Positions 16,062 to 25,614 of a DNA stretch of 49,732 nucleotides are shown here, piece by piece. The notes below the pieces were generated by a model that saw only the letters and a list, made by a program, of their open reading frames with translations, did not search any database and was not told the origin of the DNA. The stretch is from Firmicutes bacterium HGW-Firmicutes-2 (GTDB lineage Bacteria > Bacillota > Clostridia > Lachnospirales > Vallitaleaceae). Where the stretch lies: assembly GCA_002841495.1 (NCBI GenBank), contig PGZV01000009.1, positions 30,345 through 80,076 of the forward strand, written 5' to 3'. How positions within the stretch are numbered: the stretch's first letter is position 1; each line of letters starts with the position of its first letter. The position numbers were made by a program, and so were the translations under genes.

Positions 16062-18293
16062 ATGAGTGACGCTTGGAAAAATTTCGAAAAAGGAACATGG
16101 CAAACATCCGTTGATGTTCGTGATTTCATACAACACAACCACATACCCTATGAAGGTGATGATAAATTCTTAGTCGGTCCAACAGATACCACGAATCAAC
16201 TCTGGAAAAAAGTCATGGCACTCTTTGCAGAAGAAACCCGTAAAGGGATCTTAGATGCTGAGAGTAAAGTACCTTCATCCATCACATCACATGGTCCCGG
16301 CTATATTGATCAATCCTTAGAAACCATCGTTGGTTTTCAGACCGATCATCCTTTAAAAAGAGGTATTATGCCTTATGGTGGTGTCAAGGTTGTCAAAGAC
16401 GCCCTAACGGCATATGGCTATAAACTGGACCCTGAAACCGAAAAAATCTTTACAGAATATCGAAAAACCCACAATGCAGGCGTTTTTGATGCCTATACGG
16501 AAGCTATGAGAGATGCTAGACGTTCCGGTATCATCACCGGACTTCCAGATGCTTATGGCAGAGGTCGAATCATTGGTGATTATCGCCGTGTAGCCCTCTA
16601 TGGCATAGATTTTCTGATTCAAATGAAAAACAAAGAGAAAAAAGAATTAGAAATGGATTATATGGATGCTTATGTTATAAAACTACGGGAAGAGCTTTCA
16701 GAACAGATTCGTGCTCTTGGCGCTGTAAAAGAGATGGCAAAATCCTATGGTTTTGATGTCAGTCAACCTGCAGTTACGGCAAAAGAAGCCATTCAATGGA
16801 CCTACTTTGGTTATCTGGCGGCTATTAAAGAGCAAGATGGCGCTGCCATGAGCCTTGGTAGGGTTTCAACTTTCTTTGATATCTATATTGAACAGGATAT
16901 TAAAAATGGGCTTCTAGACGAAAAAGCTGCCCAGGAACTCATTGACCATTTCGTAATGAAACTTAGAATGGTACGTTTTCTAAGAACACCTGCTTATAAC
17001 GAACTTTTTTCCGGGGATCCTACTTGGGTTACGGAAGTCATCGGTGGTGTCGGTATAGATGGCCGTACTTTGGTCTCTAAGACGTCCTACCGCATGCTCA
17101 ACACCCTTTACACCTTAGGTGCTGCACCTGAGCCTAACCTCACCATATTATGGTCCAATCGACTTCCTGAAGCCTTCAAAAGATATGTGAGCAAGGTTTC
17201 TATAGATACCAGTTCTATCCAATATGAAAACGATGATCTTATGCGTCCGAAATACGGTGATGATTATGGTATCGCTTGTTGTGTTTCGGCTATGCGTCTG
17301 GGTAAACAAATGCAGTTTTTCGGTGCCCGTGCTAACTTAGCCAAAGCTTTACTTTACGCCATCAATGGTGGTAAGGACGAAAAGACAGGTTTACAAATTG
17401 CACCACTTTTTGCTCCTATCACCAGTGATGTATTAACTTATGAAGAAGTCATGCCTAGATTTGACTTGGTTATGGATTGGTTATCCCAGCTTTATATCAA
17501 CACCTTGAACATCATTCACTATATGCATGATAAATATGCTTATGAAAAACTTCAATTGGCTCTACATGACCGTGACGTCCATCGTACGTCCGCATGTGGT
17601 ATCGCTGGACTATCTGTTGTAGCTGACTCTCTCTCAGCAATTAAGTATTCGAAAGTAAAAATCATACGTAACGCTGAAGGACTTGCTATTGATTATGAAG
17701 TTGAACCGGACAGCTATCCCGCGTTTGGAAACAACGATGACGCAGTAGATCAGATTGCTAAAGATGTGGTTGAACAGTTTATGACCAAATTAAGACGTCA
17801 CAAAACTTACAGAGACTCCACTCCCACCATGTCCATTCTCACCATCACCTCTAACGTGGTCTATGGAAAGATGACTGGCTCAACTCCAGATGGTCGTAAA
17901 GCCGGTGAGCCTTTTGCCCCAGGTGCCAATCCTATGCATGGCCGTGATCACCATGGTGCCATCGCTTCTATGGCTTCCGTGGCTAAGTTACCTTATGACC
18001 AAGCTGAAGACGGTATCAGTTACACTTTTTCCATCGTCCCAAGAGCCCTTGGTAAAGACAAGACACAACAAGTCAATAATCTGGTCGGTATGCTGGATGG
18101 TTATTTCTATGATGGCGGCCACCACATTAATGTGAATGTTTTTGATAAAGAAACTCTACTCGATGCTATGGAACACCCGGAAGAATATCCTCAATTAACG
18201 ATACGCGTTTCCGGTTACGCCGTTAATTTTGTCAAGCTCACCCGTGAACAACAACTTGATGTTATACACAGAACCTTCCACGAACGGGCATAG
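16062..18293 (+). CDS. pflB: Pyruvate formate-lyase
   Basis: 743 residues from the ATG at 16062, with AGGAGG 6 nt upstream; an ATG ten codons earlier has no such site. The enzyme converts pyruvate and CoA to acetyl-CoA and formate. The active-site cysteine pair is C406-C407 (IACCVSAM). The glycyl-radical loop is RVSGYAVNF with G718 near the C-terminus. Length, adjacent cysteines and [12 protein letters not shown] identify PFL rather than a diol or choline lyase. It is followed 23 nt later by its activase and is probably controlled by the divergent GntR protein. Confidence 0.96.
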   Translation: MSDAWKNFEKGTWQTSVDVRDFIQHNHIPYEGDDKFLVGPTDTTNQLWKKVMALFAEETRKGILDAESKVPSSITSHGPGYIDQSLETIVGFQTDHPLKRGIMPYGGVKVVKDALTAYGYKLDPETEKIFTEYRKTHNAGVFDAYTEAMRDARRSGIITGLPDAYGRGRIIGDYRRVALYGIDFLIQMKNKEKKELEMDYMDAYVIKLREELSEQIRALGAVKEMAKSYGFDVSQPAVTAKEAIQWTYFGYLAAIKEQDGAAMSLGRVSTFFDIYIEQDIKNGLLDEKAAQELIDHFVMKLRMVRFLRTPAYNELFSGDPTWVTEVIGGVGIDGRTLVSKTSYRMLNTLYTLGAAPEPNLTILWSNRLPEAFKRYVSKVSIDTSSIQYENDDLMRPKYGDDYGIACCVSAMRLGKQMQFFGARANLAKALLYAINGGKDEKTGLQIAPLFAPITSDVLTYEEVMPRFDLVMDWLSQLYINTLNIIHYMHDKYAYEKLQLALHDRDVHRTSACGIAGLSVVADSLSAIKYSKVKIIRNAEGLAIDYEVEPDSYPAFGNNDDAVDQIAKDVVEQFMTKLRRHKTYRDSTPTMSILTITSNVVYGKMTGSTPDGRKAGEPFAPGANPMHGRDHHGAIASMASVAKLPYDQAEDGISYTFSIVPRALGKDKTQQVNNLVGMLDGYFYDGGHHINVNVFDKETLLDAMEHPEEYPQLTIRVSGYAVNFVKLTREQQLDVIHRTFHERA

Positions 18294-18316
18294 ATTTTAA
18301 ATAGGAGGTGAAACGA

Positions 18317-19051
18317 TTGAAGCACGGTAAAATACACTCTATTGAAAGCTGTGGTACCGTTGACGGTCCAGGTATCCGATTTGTACTGTTTCTTCAAGGA
18401 TGTCCCTTGCGCTGTCAATACTGTCATAACCCTGACACTTGGAAAATTGGAGACGGTACAGATATGACGGTAGAAAGTCTCATGAAAGAAATCGTTAAAT
18501 ACAAGTCCTTCATGCGTTTTTCAAATGGTGGCGTTACCTTAACCGGAGGTGAACCTTTACTCCAAGTTGAGTTTGTCTATGAACTAATCATGGCCTGCAA
18601 GCGTGAAGGCATACATACAGCCATTGACACGTCCGGTTATATTTTTAATGATTATGCAAAAAAAGTCATCGATGAAGTGGATCTGGTTTTACTAGATGTG
18701 AAGCATTCAGACCCTAAGCAATATGAATTTATTACCGGTGCCAAGTTGCAACCTACATTAGATTTTTTGAACTATCTGGGTGAATTGGGTAAGCCTGTCT
18801 GGATTCGATATGTGTTGGTACCCGGTCTAACAGATCAACCTGAAGCCATAGAAGCCTTGGCACTGCATCTCAGTCAATACAACAACATTGAGAAAATAGA
18901 AATACTACCTTTTCATAAGATGGGCGAATACAAGTGGGCCCAACTAGGTGAAACCTATCGGCTCAAAGACTTTGACGAGCCCACCAAAATACAGATGATT
19001 GAGGCTATGGCTATTTTAAAGAAACATAACTTAAATGTAGTCACGACTTAA
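18317..19051 (+). CDS. pflA: Pyruvate formate-lyase activating enzyme
   Basis: 244 residues from the TTG at 18317, which has AGGAGG 8 nt upstream (18303-18308). The in-frame GTG at 18308 overlaps that site and is rejected. This radical SAM enzyme makes the glycyl radical on PflB. The cluster motif is CPLRCQYCHN, preceded by the family signature SCGTVDGPGIRFVLFLQGC. TGGEPLLQ is the SAM-binding GGE motif. It forms an operon with pflB. Confidence 0.95.
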   Translation: MKHGKIHSIESCGTVDGPGIRFVLFLQGCPLRCQYCHNPDTWKIGDGTDMTVESLMKEIVKYKSFMRFSNGGVTLTGGEPLLQVEFVYELIMACKREGIHTAIDTSGYIFNDYAKKVIDEVDLVLLDVKHSDPKQYEFITGAKLQPTLDFLNYLGELGKPVWIRYVLVPGLTDQPEAIEALALHLSQYNNIEKIEILPFHKMGEYKWAQLGETYRLKDFDEPTKIQMIEAMAILKKHNLNVVTT

Positions 19052-19062
19052 TATAAAAGGTC

Positions 19063-19091
19063 TTTACACACAGAAGCATTTGGTTTACAAT
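19063..19091 (+). promoter_or_regulatory. Possible ferredoxin promoter
   Basis: TTTACA (19063-19068), 17-bp spacer, TACAAT (19086-19091). Predicted start is about 67 nt before the ferredoxin ATG. Confidence 0.45.
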
Positions 19092-19164
19092 TAGGTAGTA
19101 AGTCTAGAATGAGTAACCATGTAATTTTATACATATACTCACAACTAATATGGAGGTGCTTGAA

Positions 19165-19335
19165 ATGGCATATTTAATTAATGATGATTGTATCTCATGT
19201 GGCGCTTGTGAATCTGAGTGTCCAGTAAACTGCATTACTGAAGGCGAAGGTATTTATATCATCGATCCTAACGAATGTATCGATTGTGGTGCTTGTGCAG
19301 ATGTTTGTCCAGTAGATTCACCAAAACCACAATAG
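19165..19335 (+). CDS. 2[4Fe-4S] ferredoxin, clostridial type
   Basis: 56 residues from the ATG at 19165, with GGAGGT upstream; an ATG five codons earlier overlaps that site. Two CX2CX2CX3C motifs are present: CISCGACESECP and CIDCGACADVCP. It is a small soluble low-potential electron carrier, likely serving PFOR, hydrogenase and radical SAM activation. It is monocistronic between a probable promoter and a strong terminator. Any special link to pflA next door is inference. Confidence 0.95.
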   Translation: MAYLINDDCISCGACESECPVNCITEGEGIYIIDPNECIDCGACADVCPVDSPKPQ

Positions 19336-19362
19336 TCACACGGTTTTCTAATCAAAAACTGC

Positions 19363-19401
19363 AAAAAGAACAAGTTGATTGTCAGTCAACTTGTTCTTTT
19401 T
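19363..19401. terminator. Bidirectional terminator, ferredoxin / murA
   Basis: A 16-bp stem (AAAAAGAACAAGTTGA / TCAACTTGTTCTTTTT) with a 7-nt loop; T-runs follow on both strands. It ends the ferredoxin transcript and the converging murA transcript. Confidence 0.9.
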
Positions 19402-19428
19402 TTATTTAGTGGGAAAAATTAGTTCATA

Positions 19429-19462
19429 TTATACTACTTTAAAAGTTATACTACTTTAAAAG
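19429..19462. repeat. Exact 17-bp tandem duplication across the murA stop
   Basis: TTATACTACTTTAAAAG at 19429-19445 is repeated at 19446-19462. The inner copy encodes the last murA codons and stop; the outer copy lies in the 3' untranslated part. Confidence 0.85.
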
Positions 19463-20735
19463 CTTCTTTACTTGTTTTTTCAGTGATTCGATAAATCTGT
19501 CCACCGAGACCCCTAAGCTTATCTTCAAAATGTTCATAGCCTCGATCAATGTAATGGATGTTATTAATCAATGTTTCTCCCTTAGCCGCAAGACCTGCCA
19601 ATACCAACGCGGCACCTGCTCTAAGATCCGGTGCACTCACTTCGGCACCCGTCAACTCACCGCCACCACTTACGATGGCAGTATTTCCCTCTACCTTAAT
19701 TGATGCCCCCATTCTGGACAAGTCACTGGTATAGGTAAATCTGTTTTCAAATATGCTTTCTGTCATAATACTTGTTCCCTCAGCCACCGATAACAAGGCT
19801 GTAAACTGAGGTTGCATATCTGTAGGAAAGCCGGGATATGGTAAGGTCTTAACCTGTATATTTTTCAAATCATCTTTTTTATAAACACGTATAGCGTCAT
19901 CAAATTCTTCAACGCCGACGCCCATTTCATGCAACTTAGCTACAACCGCTTCCATATGCTTCGGAATTAGATTGGTGACCGTGACATCACCTCCTGTTAT
20001 GGCACTTGCAACCATATACGTCCCTGCTTCAATCTGGTCCGGTATAATCATATACTCTGTTCCATGCATTTTTCTAACGCCGGCAATTTTAATCACATCT
20101 GTACCGGCACCTTTGATGTTAGCGCCCATACTGTTTAAAAAGTTAGCAACATCAACGATATGTGGCTCTTTTGCAGGGTTTTCAATATGTGTCACCCCTT
20201 CTGCCATGACCGCTGCCATCATGATATTGATGGTAGCACCCACACTGGCCATATCCAAATAAATGGTAACACCAACAAGACTATGGGCTTTCACCTTAAT
20301 CATACCGTGTTCAATATCCACAACTGCACCAAGGGCTTCAAAACCTTTGATATGTTGATCAATCGGACGGCTACCAATGTTACAACCGCCAGGCAATGCT
20401 ACCTCTGACTTATTATATGCCCCAAGAAGGGCACCCAATAGATAATAGGAAGCTCTAATCTTTTTAATATGTTCGTAATCCACAGTAAGTTTTTTGATAT
20501 GTCGGCAATCCATGATGACTGTATGATTATTATCTTCAAACTTAATCTTAACCCCAAGATCTTCCATAGCTTCAAGCAGTACAGTGATGTCATTCACACA
20601 AGGCACATTTTCTATCCTACATATATCACGAGATAATAATGCTGCAGGTAATATGCCAAGAGCGGCATTTTTGGCACCACTTACAGCGACTTCACCACTT
20701 AGTGGCTTACCGCCTTTTATTAGAAATTGATTCAT
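19446..20735 (-). CDS. murA: UDP-N-acetylglucosamine 1-carboxyvinyltransferase
   Basis: 429 residues from the ATG at 20735, preceded by AAGAGGT; an in-frame TTG nine codons upstream overlaps it. MurA transfers enolpyruvate from PEP to UDP-GlcNAc, the first committed step of peptidoglycan synthesis, in the cytoplasm. SGAKNAALGILPA marks the N-terminus and LPGGCNIGSRPIDQH holds the catalytic, fosfomycin-reactive cysteine. DLRAGAALVLAGLAA and DRGYEHFEDKLRGLG close the protein. It has its own promoter but lies just after the wall-regulating walRK block. Many Firmicutes have two MurA paralogues; this may be either. Confidence 0.96.
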   Translation of the reverse strand: MNQFLIKGGKPLSGEVAVSGAKNAALGILPAALLSRDICRIENVPCVNDITVLLEAMEDLGVKIKFEDNNHTVIMDCRHIKKLTVDYEHIKKIRASYYLLGALLGAYNKSEVALPGGCNIGSRPIDQHIKGFEALGAVVDIEHGMIKVKAHSLVGVTIYLDMASVGATINIMMAAVMAEGVTHIENPAKEPHIVDVANFLNSMGANIKGAGTDVIKIAGVRKMHGTEYMIIPDQIEAGTYMVASAITGGDVTVTNLIPKHMEAVVAKLHEMGVGVEEFDDAIRVYKKDDLKNIQVKTLPYPGFPTDMQPQFTALLSVAEGTSIMTESIFENRFTYTSDLSRMGASIKVEGNTAIVSGGGELTGAEVSAPDLRAGAALVLAGLAAKGETLINNIHYIDRGYEHFEDKLRGLGGQIYRITEKTSKEAFKVV

Positions 20736-20822
20736 AATACACCTCTTATCTATGGCTAACAAGTAAAACTACACGTTAACCATCTATTAACGCTCTCAAA
20801 TATTTCATTTATAATCCTATAT

Positions 20823-20851
20823 AGTATAACATAGCTTATTTCATTTGTAAA
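20823..20851 (-). promoter_or_regulatory. murA promoter
   Basis: Minus-strand TTTACA (20851-20846), 17-bp spacer, TATACT (20828-20823), placed about 88 nt before the murA ATG. Confidence 0.65.
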
Positions 20852-20922
20852 AATAAACGTTAAAAATGCCTATATTTCAAGGGTTTTTACCCGTTTTGCT
20901 TTAAATTGTTCAGAATATGAAC

Positions 20923-22452
20923 CTATGAGATTTGATCAAAGCTCTTATAAATTGGCTTGAGTCTTTTGTAGATTTTTTTATAAATTCGATGATAGATCTT
21001 TTCATATAGGTCAACTTGATCTTTTTGAGGCAAAAATTCATCTTTATTATGGACCATATGTAAAATTGCTTCCTCATAATCTGCGTATATATCCAATCCA
21101 ACAAACCCGGCTATAGCCGCACCTAGAGCAGAAGTCTCGAAGGTTTGAACTCTGTTGACCGGTAGATTAAAGATGTTGGCTGTAATCTGACAAATAACAT
21201 CGCTTTGTGAGCCACCACCTGAAATCATAATCTTTCTAACTTTGATTTTTGACTTCTTCTCAATGCGCTGCATACCTTCATATAACGCAAAACCAATACC
21301 TTCAATGATGGCACGATAGATATGTAAACGGGTATGGCCATCAGCAAATCCCAAGATTGCACCTTTTGCATCATGCATCTTAACACCGGCACCCCAATAA
21401 GGCTGTAAAATCAACCCGTCTGAACCAGGCGGAATCGTTAATAAAGCCTTTTCCAATAAGGATTCCGGCGAGACCCCAAGCACCTTGGCCAGCTTCACTT
21501 CTTTGGCAGCAAATTCCTTCTTAAACCAAGAAATCATCCAATAGCCTCTATAAATCTGTATCTCAGGATTATAGTAGCCGGGTATAATCGCTTGAAAAGG
21601 CGGTATAAAGTTAAGTGCCTCATAATACTTTCTCGTCGTGGTTTGGACACTTGCTTGAGAGCCTAAGGAAATGGATATACATTCATTATCGATACAACCT
21701 ACACCAAGGGTTTCACATCCTTTATCTGAACCTGCTGCGATGACCCTAAGCTTTGGAGGTAGACCGGTTTCCTTAGCAGCCTTATTTGTTAATCTGCCTA
21801 TGATCTCTGATGACTGAACCAAATCACACAATTTATCGTCTTCAATATGAAAAATATCATGCTTAAGGCTGTTTTTTTTCTCCCATCGGAAGTGTTTGTA
21901 ACTAAATGGAATGTGCCCTATCTGACTTGCAACTGAATCCAAAAAAAGACCTGTCAATTTGTGGTTTAAGTAGGCAGATAATTGCAGATACTTATACGTT
22001 TTCTTCCATATTAAGGGTTCATGATCCTGAATCCAGTGAGCCTTACAGCTGCGACTCAAGATATCCACCGTAGGTTTCATACCTATAGCAGAAAAAAGTA
22101 AACGATGATGGATGGCCATTTTTCTAGGTTCGTCAATCATACGTTGATCTGCCCATATAATGGCAGGTCTTAAAGCCACACCCTGGTCATCCACACAAAT
22201 GGCCATATCCCGTTGCGTGGTTATGGTTATTGCCTTAACTGTGTTCAAAAATATCGGATGTACTTTTATGAGTTCTTGTGTCGCTATGCAAAGACTATCA
22301 TAATAAATCTGTGGATTTTGCTCAGCATACCCCGGCTTATGGGCATAATATGGTTCAAACTCAACCTGTTTGGAAGCTATCGTTTTACCGGTTTGGTCAA
22401 AGACCACTGCTTTTAGACTTTGTGTACCACAATCTATGGCGAGTACATACAT
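20923..22452 (-). CDS. FGGY-family carbohydrate kinase
   Basis: 509 residues from the ATG at 22452, with AAGAGGTGG upstream. The N-terminal phosphate loop LAIDCGTQSLKAVVFD, the TTQRDMAICVD segment and the GSDKGCETLGVG region (catalytic Asp) are standard for this family, as is the C-terminal ISGGGSQSDVICQITANIF. Substrates range from glycerol and gluconate to xylulose and L-ribulose; sequence alone does not say which. It follows yycI after 76 nt with no terminator, so it may be the last gene of the wal operon. That is an unusual partner; the usual walJ is missing. Confidence 0.85.
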   Translation of the reverse strand: MYVLAIDCGTQSLKAVVFDQTGKTIASKQVEFEPYYAHKPGYAEQNPQIYYDSLCIATQELIKVHPIFLNTVKAITITTQRDMAICVDDQGVALRPAIIWADQRMIDEPRKMAIHHRLLFSAIGMKPTVDILSRSCKAHWIQDHEPLIWKKTYKYLQLSAYLNHKLTGLFLDSVASQIGHIPFSYKHFRWEKKNSLKHDIFHIEDDKLCDLVQSSEIIGRLTNKAAKETGLPPKLRVIAAGSDKGCETLGVGCIDNECISISLGSQASVQTTTRKYYEALNFIPPFQAIIPGYYNPEIQIYRGYWMISWFKKEFAAKEVKLAKVLGVSPESLLEKALLTIPPGSDGLILQPYWGAGVKMHDAKGAILGFADGHTRLHIYRAIIEGIGFALYEGMQRIEKKSKIKVRKIMISGGGSQSDVICQITANIFNLPVNRVQTFETSALGAAIAGFVGLDIYADYEEAILHMVHNKDEFLPQKDQVDLYEKIYHRIYKKIYKRLKPIYKSFDQIS

Positions 22453-22528
22453 ATCAAAAACCACCTCTTAGGCACTCATTTATTGTATCTAATTTATAGT
22501 ATAGAATTCCGAGTTAAAATAATTGCGT

Positions 22529-23389
22529 TTATGGCCTATATATTTCATTGGTATAAGCATTGATAAAATAGGTTTGCCCTGTGCTGAGTTTAATTCTATA
22601 ATAGGGTTCAATTTCCATCCATATAACGTTTTCAAGTGCACTTTTTCCCATCGCATACCCAAGGTCCAAATCTGTAATAGTTAGCGTAGTGTCTTCAAAT
22701 GCTCTAATATAGCTCATAAACTTGTATAATGCCTCATCCGCAGGAAAAAGCTCAAAGGGATTACTTACAAAACCTTGAGGTACATATCTAATAGCTCTTG
22801 CTTCTGTGACACCTTCCTCTTCAATACGTACAATTGTCTCATTAGAAAAAATAAGCTCGCCTAAAAACCGTTCGTTATAATAATAGATGGAAAAATCATC
22901 CCCATCTCGTTGATCCGTTAGCTCATACTTCCCTTTACCTAAGGTCATCGCTTTAACAAAATCATGGGCTGTCTTTGATTTTTCATGACCTAATAAGTTT
23001 TTGGTTATAAAAGTGGGTTCACTACTTCCATAAAAGACCCTACCTTTCTCATTGACTTGATCAAAGGTAAGGCGCTCCTTTGACGTCTCATGGGTATGGG
23101 CATTGGCTGATATTGTAAAGCGTGCTTCTTCATTCTGAAAAAACGCTTCTACCAACTCTTTCTCCATATCCGTCGGCATAGACACTCTTAACTTGCTTTT
23201 AGGATAAAAATCCGGTAAATGATCCAACAAATATATATCATTCTTCTCAAGAATACTCTCAAGCTGAAGGATGCGTTCATTAGAAAGTGTATATCTGGTT
23301 ACTTCTCTTTGATGTAAAAACAAAAATAAGCCCATATTTATTATCAGAAAAATGATGATGAAGCCGTTTAACATTTTTTGCATATTCAT
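22529..23389 (-). CDS. yycI: YycI-like WalK-regulating membrane protein
   Basis: 286 residues from the ATG at 23389, with GAGGTG close upstream; a longer reading frame overlaps yycH and lacks a site. One N-terminal membrane helix (about 7-24: GFIIIFLIINMGLFLFL) is followed by an extracytoplasmic domain. The C-terminus VIWMEIEPYYRIKLSTGQTYFINAYT is typical of the YycH/YycI fold. With YycH it modulates the WalK sensor in B. subtilis. Assignment rests on weak similarity plus position after yycH, and is good but not certain. Confidence 0.75.
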   Translation of the reverse strand: MNMQKMLNGFIIIFLIINMGLFLFLHQREVTRYTLSNERILQLESILEKNDIYLLDHLPDFYPKSKLRVSMPTDMEKELVEAFFQNEEARFTISANAHTHETSKERLTFDQVNEKGRVFYGSSEPTFITKNLLGHEKSKTAHDFVKAMTLGKGKYELTDQRDGDDFSIYYYNERFLGELIFSNETIVRIEEEGVTEARAIRYVPQGFVSNPFELFPADEALYKFMSYIRAFEDTTLTITDLDLGYAMGKSALENVIWMEIEPYYRIKLSTGQTYFINAYTNEIYRP

Positions 23390-23399
23390 AGAAACACCT

Positions 23400-24788
23400 C
23401 TATTCCACAGGATAAAAGTGAGGGATACCGTCATAGTAAACGACCCAATGAAGTGACATTTCCATCTTATCCTTGTGCCAACTGTAACCAAGATACATTT
23501 CTTCAATCTCTACATCCAAGGTACCCGCTTCAACAATGACTTGATCCAATACAGCCTCATACTTGGCTTGTAAGGTCTTGTTCTGAGGGTTCATATCATC
23601 TATTTGCCTTAATATTCTTCGGTACTTAATGACTTTATCACCACTGACGGTCACTTCCATTGCATGTGACATGCCGTACTTTTGTTTGACTTCTTCCGTC
23701 AAAACAAAAGGATAATCATTAAAGCCAACGTCGTAATAGAAAACCGTTCTCTGTGCTTCCTGAACATAAGTCTTCAAAAAATACTCTGTAGGCATTCTTT
23801 GGCTGTCTTGTTCAATAAATTGATTAGCTACTGTTAGCGCAAGGGTGAGACTTGTAGTAGCGGTATTTTCCTTAACAATACGATTATATTCTAATAACCC
23901 ATCTATGTTATACCGAACCACCACATTCCCGTCCACATAGCGCACTTCATTTTCTAGTGGAATAGCTTTCATAATATCCGGGTTGTCAAAATAGAGACTT
24001 ACATACCCATCAAGTTCCGGGATATTCACAACACCACTGGATATAAAAGGAATCCTCATAAAAACCGGATCATGGTAACGGTTATCTTCTGAAGGCAAAG
24101 GTAGTAGAATATGTTTACTATAATAAGGTATATTATTTTTAAGTGTGGAAATAAAAGATGTCTTACTACCACTAGCGATTACGTTAGACAGCTGATAAAC
24201 CAATGAATCATTGGGAATGACAATCTCAGATTTTGGTACTTGATAGTGATGATATAGACCGGTTACATGGTCTTCTAAGAAAATATTAAGCCAGATTTCA
24301 TTTCGAAAGGCCGGCATAATTAAAATGGTCTCGACTGATTCAATACCGTTAACAGCATTCAAAGGAATGCCCAAGTTTCTTGAAAAACTAACATAATCAA
24401 TAGGAAAATCCAAATGAATACTGGTATGTTGGTTGCCCCAAAGCAACTCTAAGTTCTCAACCACACCCATATAATAGTCTTTACTAAGACCCATTGTCAA
24501 AATTTTTATGGACTCGTTTCTAAGAGTTTCATAGTAAGTGACACCTTTTTTCACAACTGTATACTCAAGATTGGGCTGACCTAAATATACACCTAACTGC
24601 TTAGGTGTTATTAAATTGCCGGCATCTCTCATGGACTCAAGGTTTTCTAATGTAGAAGATGAGAAAACGCGATAAAAAAGGTTAGGGTCTGATTGATCGT
24701 CAAACCATAACCTACTTGTCTGATAAACACTTGTGACAATTAGTGTTATTAATACTACAATTTTAATGATACCTATGGCTGCTTTCAT
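23400..24788 (-). CDS. yycH: YycH-like WalK-regulating membrane protein
   Basis: 462 residues. An N-terminal membrane anchor (about 5-24) with SVYQTSRLWFDD, a pattern common to YycH starts, precedes a large extracellular region. A segment near 150-155 (SVETILI) and the C-terminal GYSWHKDKMEMSLHWVVYYDG resemble YycH. YycH and YycI bind each other and WalK through their membrane helices; they restrain it in B. subtilis and activate it in S. aureus. The stop lies 10 nt before the yycI start. Confidence 0.8.
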   Translation of the reverse strand: MKAAIGIIKIVVLITLIVTSVYQTSRLWFDDQSDPNLFYRVFSSSTLENLESMRDAGNLITPKQLGVYLGQPNLEYTVVKKGVTYYETLRNESIKILTMGLSKDYYMGVVENLELLWGNQHTSIHLDFPIDYVSFSRNLGIPLNAVNGIESVETILIMPAFRNEIWLNIFLEDHVTGLYHHYQVPKSEIVIPNDSLVYQLSNVIASGSKTSFISTLKNNIPYYSKHILLPLPSEDNRYHDPVFMRIPFISSGVVNIPELDGYVSLYFDNPDIMKAIPLENEVRYVDGNVVVRYNIDGLLEYNRIVKENTATTSLTLALTVANQFIEQDSQRMPTEYFLKTYVQEAQRTVFYYDVGFNDYPFVLTEEVKQKYGMSHAMEVTVSGDKVIKYRRILRQIDDMNPQNKTLQAKYEAVLDQVIVEAGTLDVEIEEMYLGYSWHKDKMEMSLHWVVYYDGIPHFYPVE

Positions 24789-24824
24789 TATTATAACCTC
24801 GAAAGACTCCTGTTCGTGCCTTTA

Positions 24825-25442
24825 TTAAAACTCTATATTGCTCTTCAATCTTAACCAATCATACATGGACTCAACAGAGGTATTCACCTGCTTTTCTTCG
24901 CTTACAAATCTTATCTCGATATTTTCAAGCTTCAACTTTGTTTCCATGGCTTTTGTCGTAATCTCAAAAATTCTTCGTGTAACACCCGTATTGTCTTTTA
25001 CTGCAATCACAAGATATTGGGTACGACTAGGCGCGTAATTAATGGTTTCACTAAACATACCGGACGCACCTAACGTCTTTATTGCATGACTTTGAATCAC
25101 CTTTTGCTGATTGCTATTTACGGTATAGACCATTAGGCCTACAACTGAACCCGCTTGACCTTGACCGACAATACTTTTATCACTGGCAAAAGTAGAAAAA
25201 ACTTGCCTACTGAAGCCATTGCTTATTTTTAAAGTGCCTACTGTACTCAACTCTTGTGATGTCATACCAGAGTCTAATTTATTGTTTGCATACTCAATAT
25301 TTTGTTCCGTTAGATTAAATGTATTCAGATATGTATTAAATACTGCTTTATCGGCTTCTATGGGTTCAGCATAGGCCACAAAGGTACTTAATGCCATCAA
25401 TACGGTAAAAAGGATACAGCTTTTAATCACTTGCTTAAGCAT
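24825..25442 (-). CDS. Unrecognised secreted protein in the wal operon
   Basis: 205 residues from the ATG at 25442, with AAGGTGG 8 nt upstream. A clear signal peptide (KSCILFTVLMALSTFVAYA, likely cut after AYA-E) is followed by about 170 residues rich in Ser, Thr, Asn and Val, without cysteine. Features include FNLTEQNIEYANNKLDSG, TLKISNGFSR and a possible beta-rich core (GSVVGLMVYTVN, RTQYLVIAVKD). I recognise no family. It sits between walK and yycH, a place normally without a gene, and has its own promoter overlapped by a perfect WalR box. A wall-associated or WalK-modulating function is inferred from context alone. Confidence 0.85.
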   Translation of the reverse strand: MLKQVIKSCILFTVLMALSTFVAYAEPIEADKAVFNTYLNTFNLTEQNIEYANNKLDSGMTSQELSTVGTLKISNGFSRQVFSTFASDKSIVGQGQAGSVVGLMVYTVNSNQQKVIQSHAIKTLGASGMFSETINYAPSRTQYLVIAVKDNTGVTRRIFEITTKAMETKLKLENIEIRFVSEEKQVNTSVESMYDWLRLKSNIEF

Positions 25443-25503
25443 ATGCTTCACCACCTTCTTCAAGATTTATATCTAGAGGATGAACGTAACCATCCATACT
25501 AAG

Positions 25504-25509
25504 ATTATA
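25504..25509 (-). promoter_or_regulatory. -10 element of the secreted-protein gene
   Basis: Minus-strand consensus TATAAT, about 62 nt before ATG 25442. There is no consensus -35; the WalR box covers that zone, as expected for an activated promoter. Confidence 0.6.
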
Positions 25510-25519
25510 TCGGCTCAAC

Positions 25520-25536
25520 ATTACACAATGATTACA
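25520..25536 (-). promoter_or_regulatory. WalR box at the secreted-protein promoter
   Basis: Minus-strand TGTAAT-CATTG-TGTAAT matches the published WalR consensus TGTWAH-N5-TGTWAH at every position. It ends 10 bp upstream of the -10 and is in the same orientation as the gene. Confidence 0.75.
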
Positions 25537-25614
25537 AATCCATAACGTTTGGCTAACAGTTAAACTATCGTTGCTAAAAGCTACCTTAATTCATTTTTAT
25601 GAAATGAGAATGGA

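Noticed and set aside
20875-20905. Terminator after the FGGY kinase
   Set aside because: GGGT/ACCC is only a 4-bp stem without a proper T-run on the minus strand.
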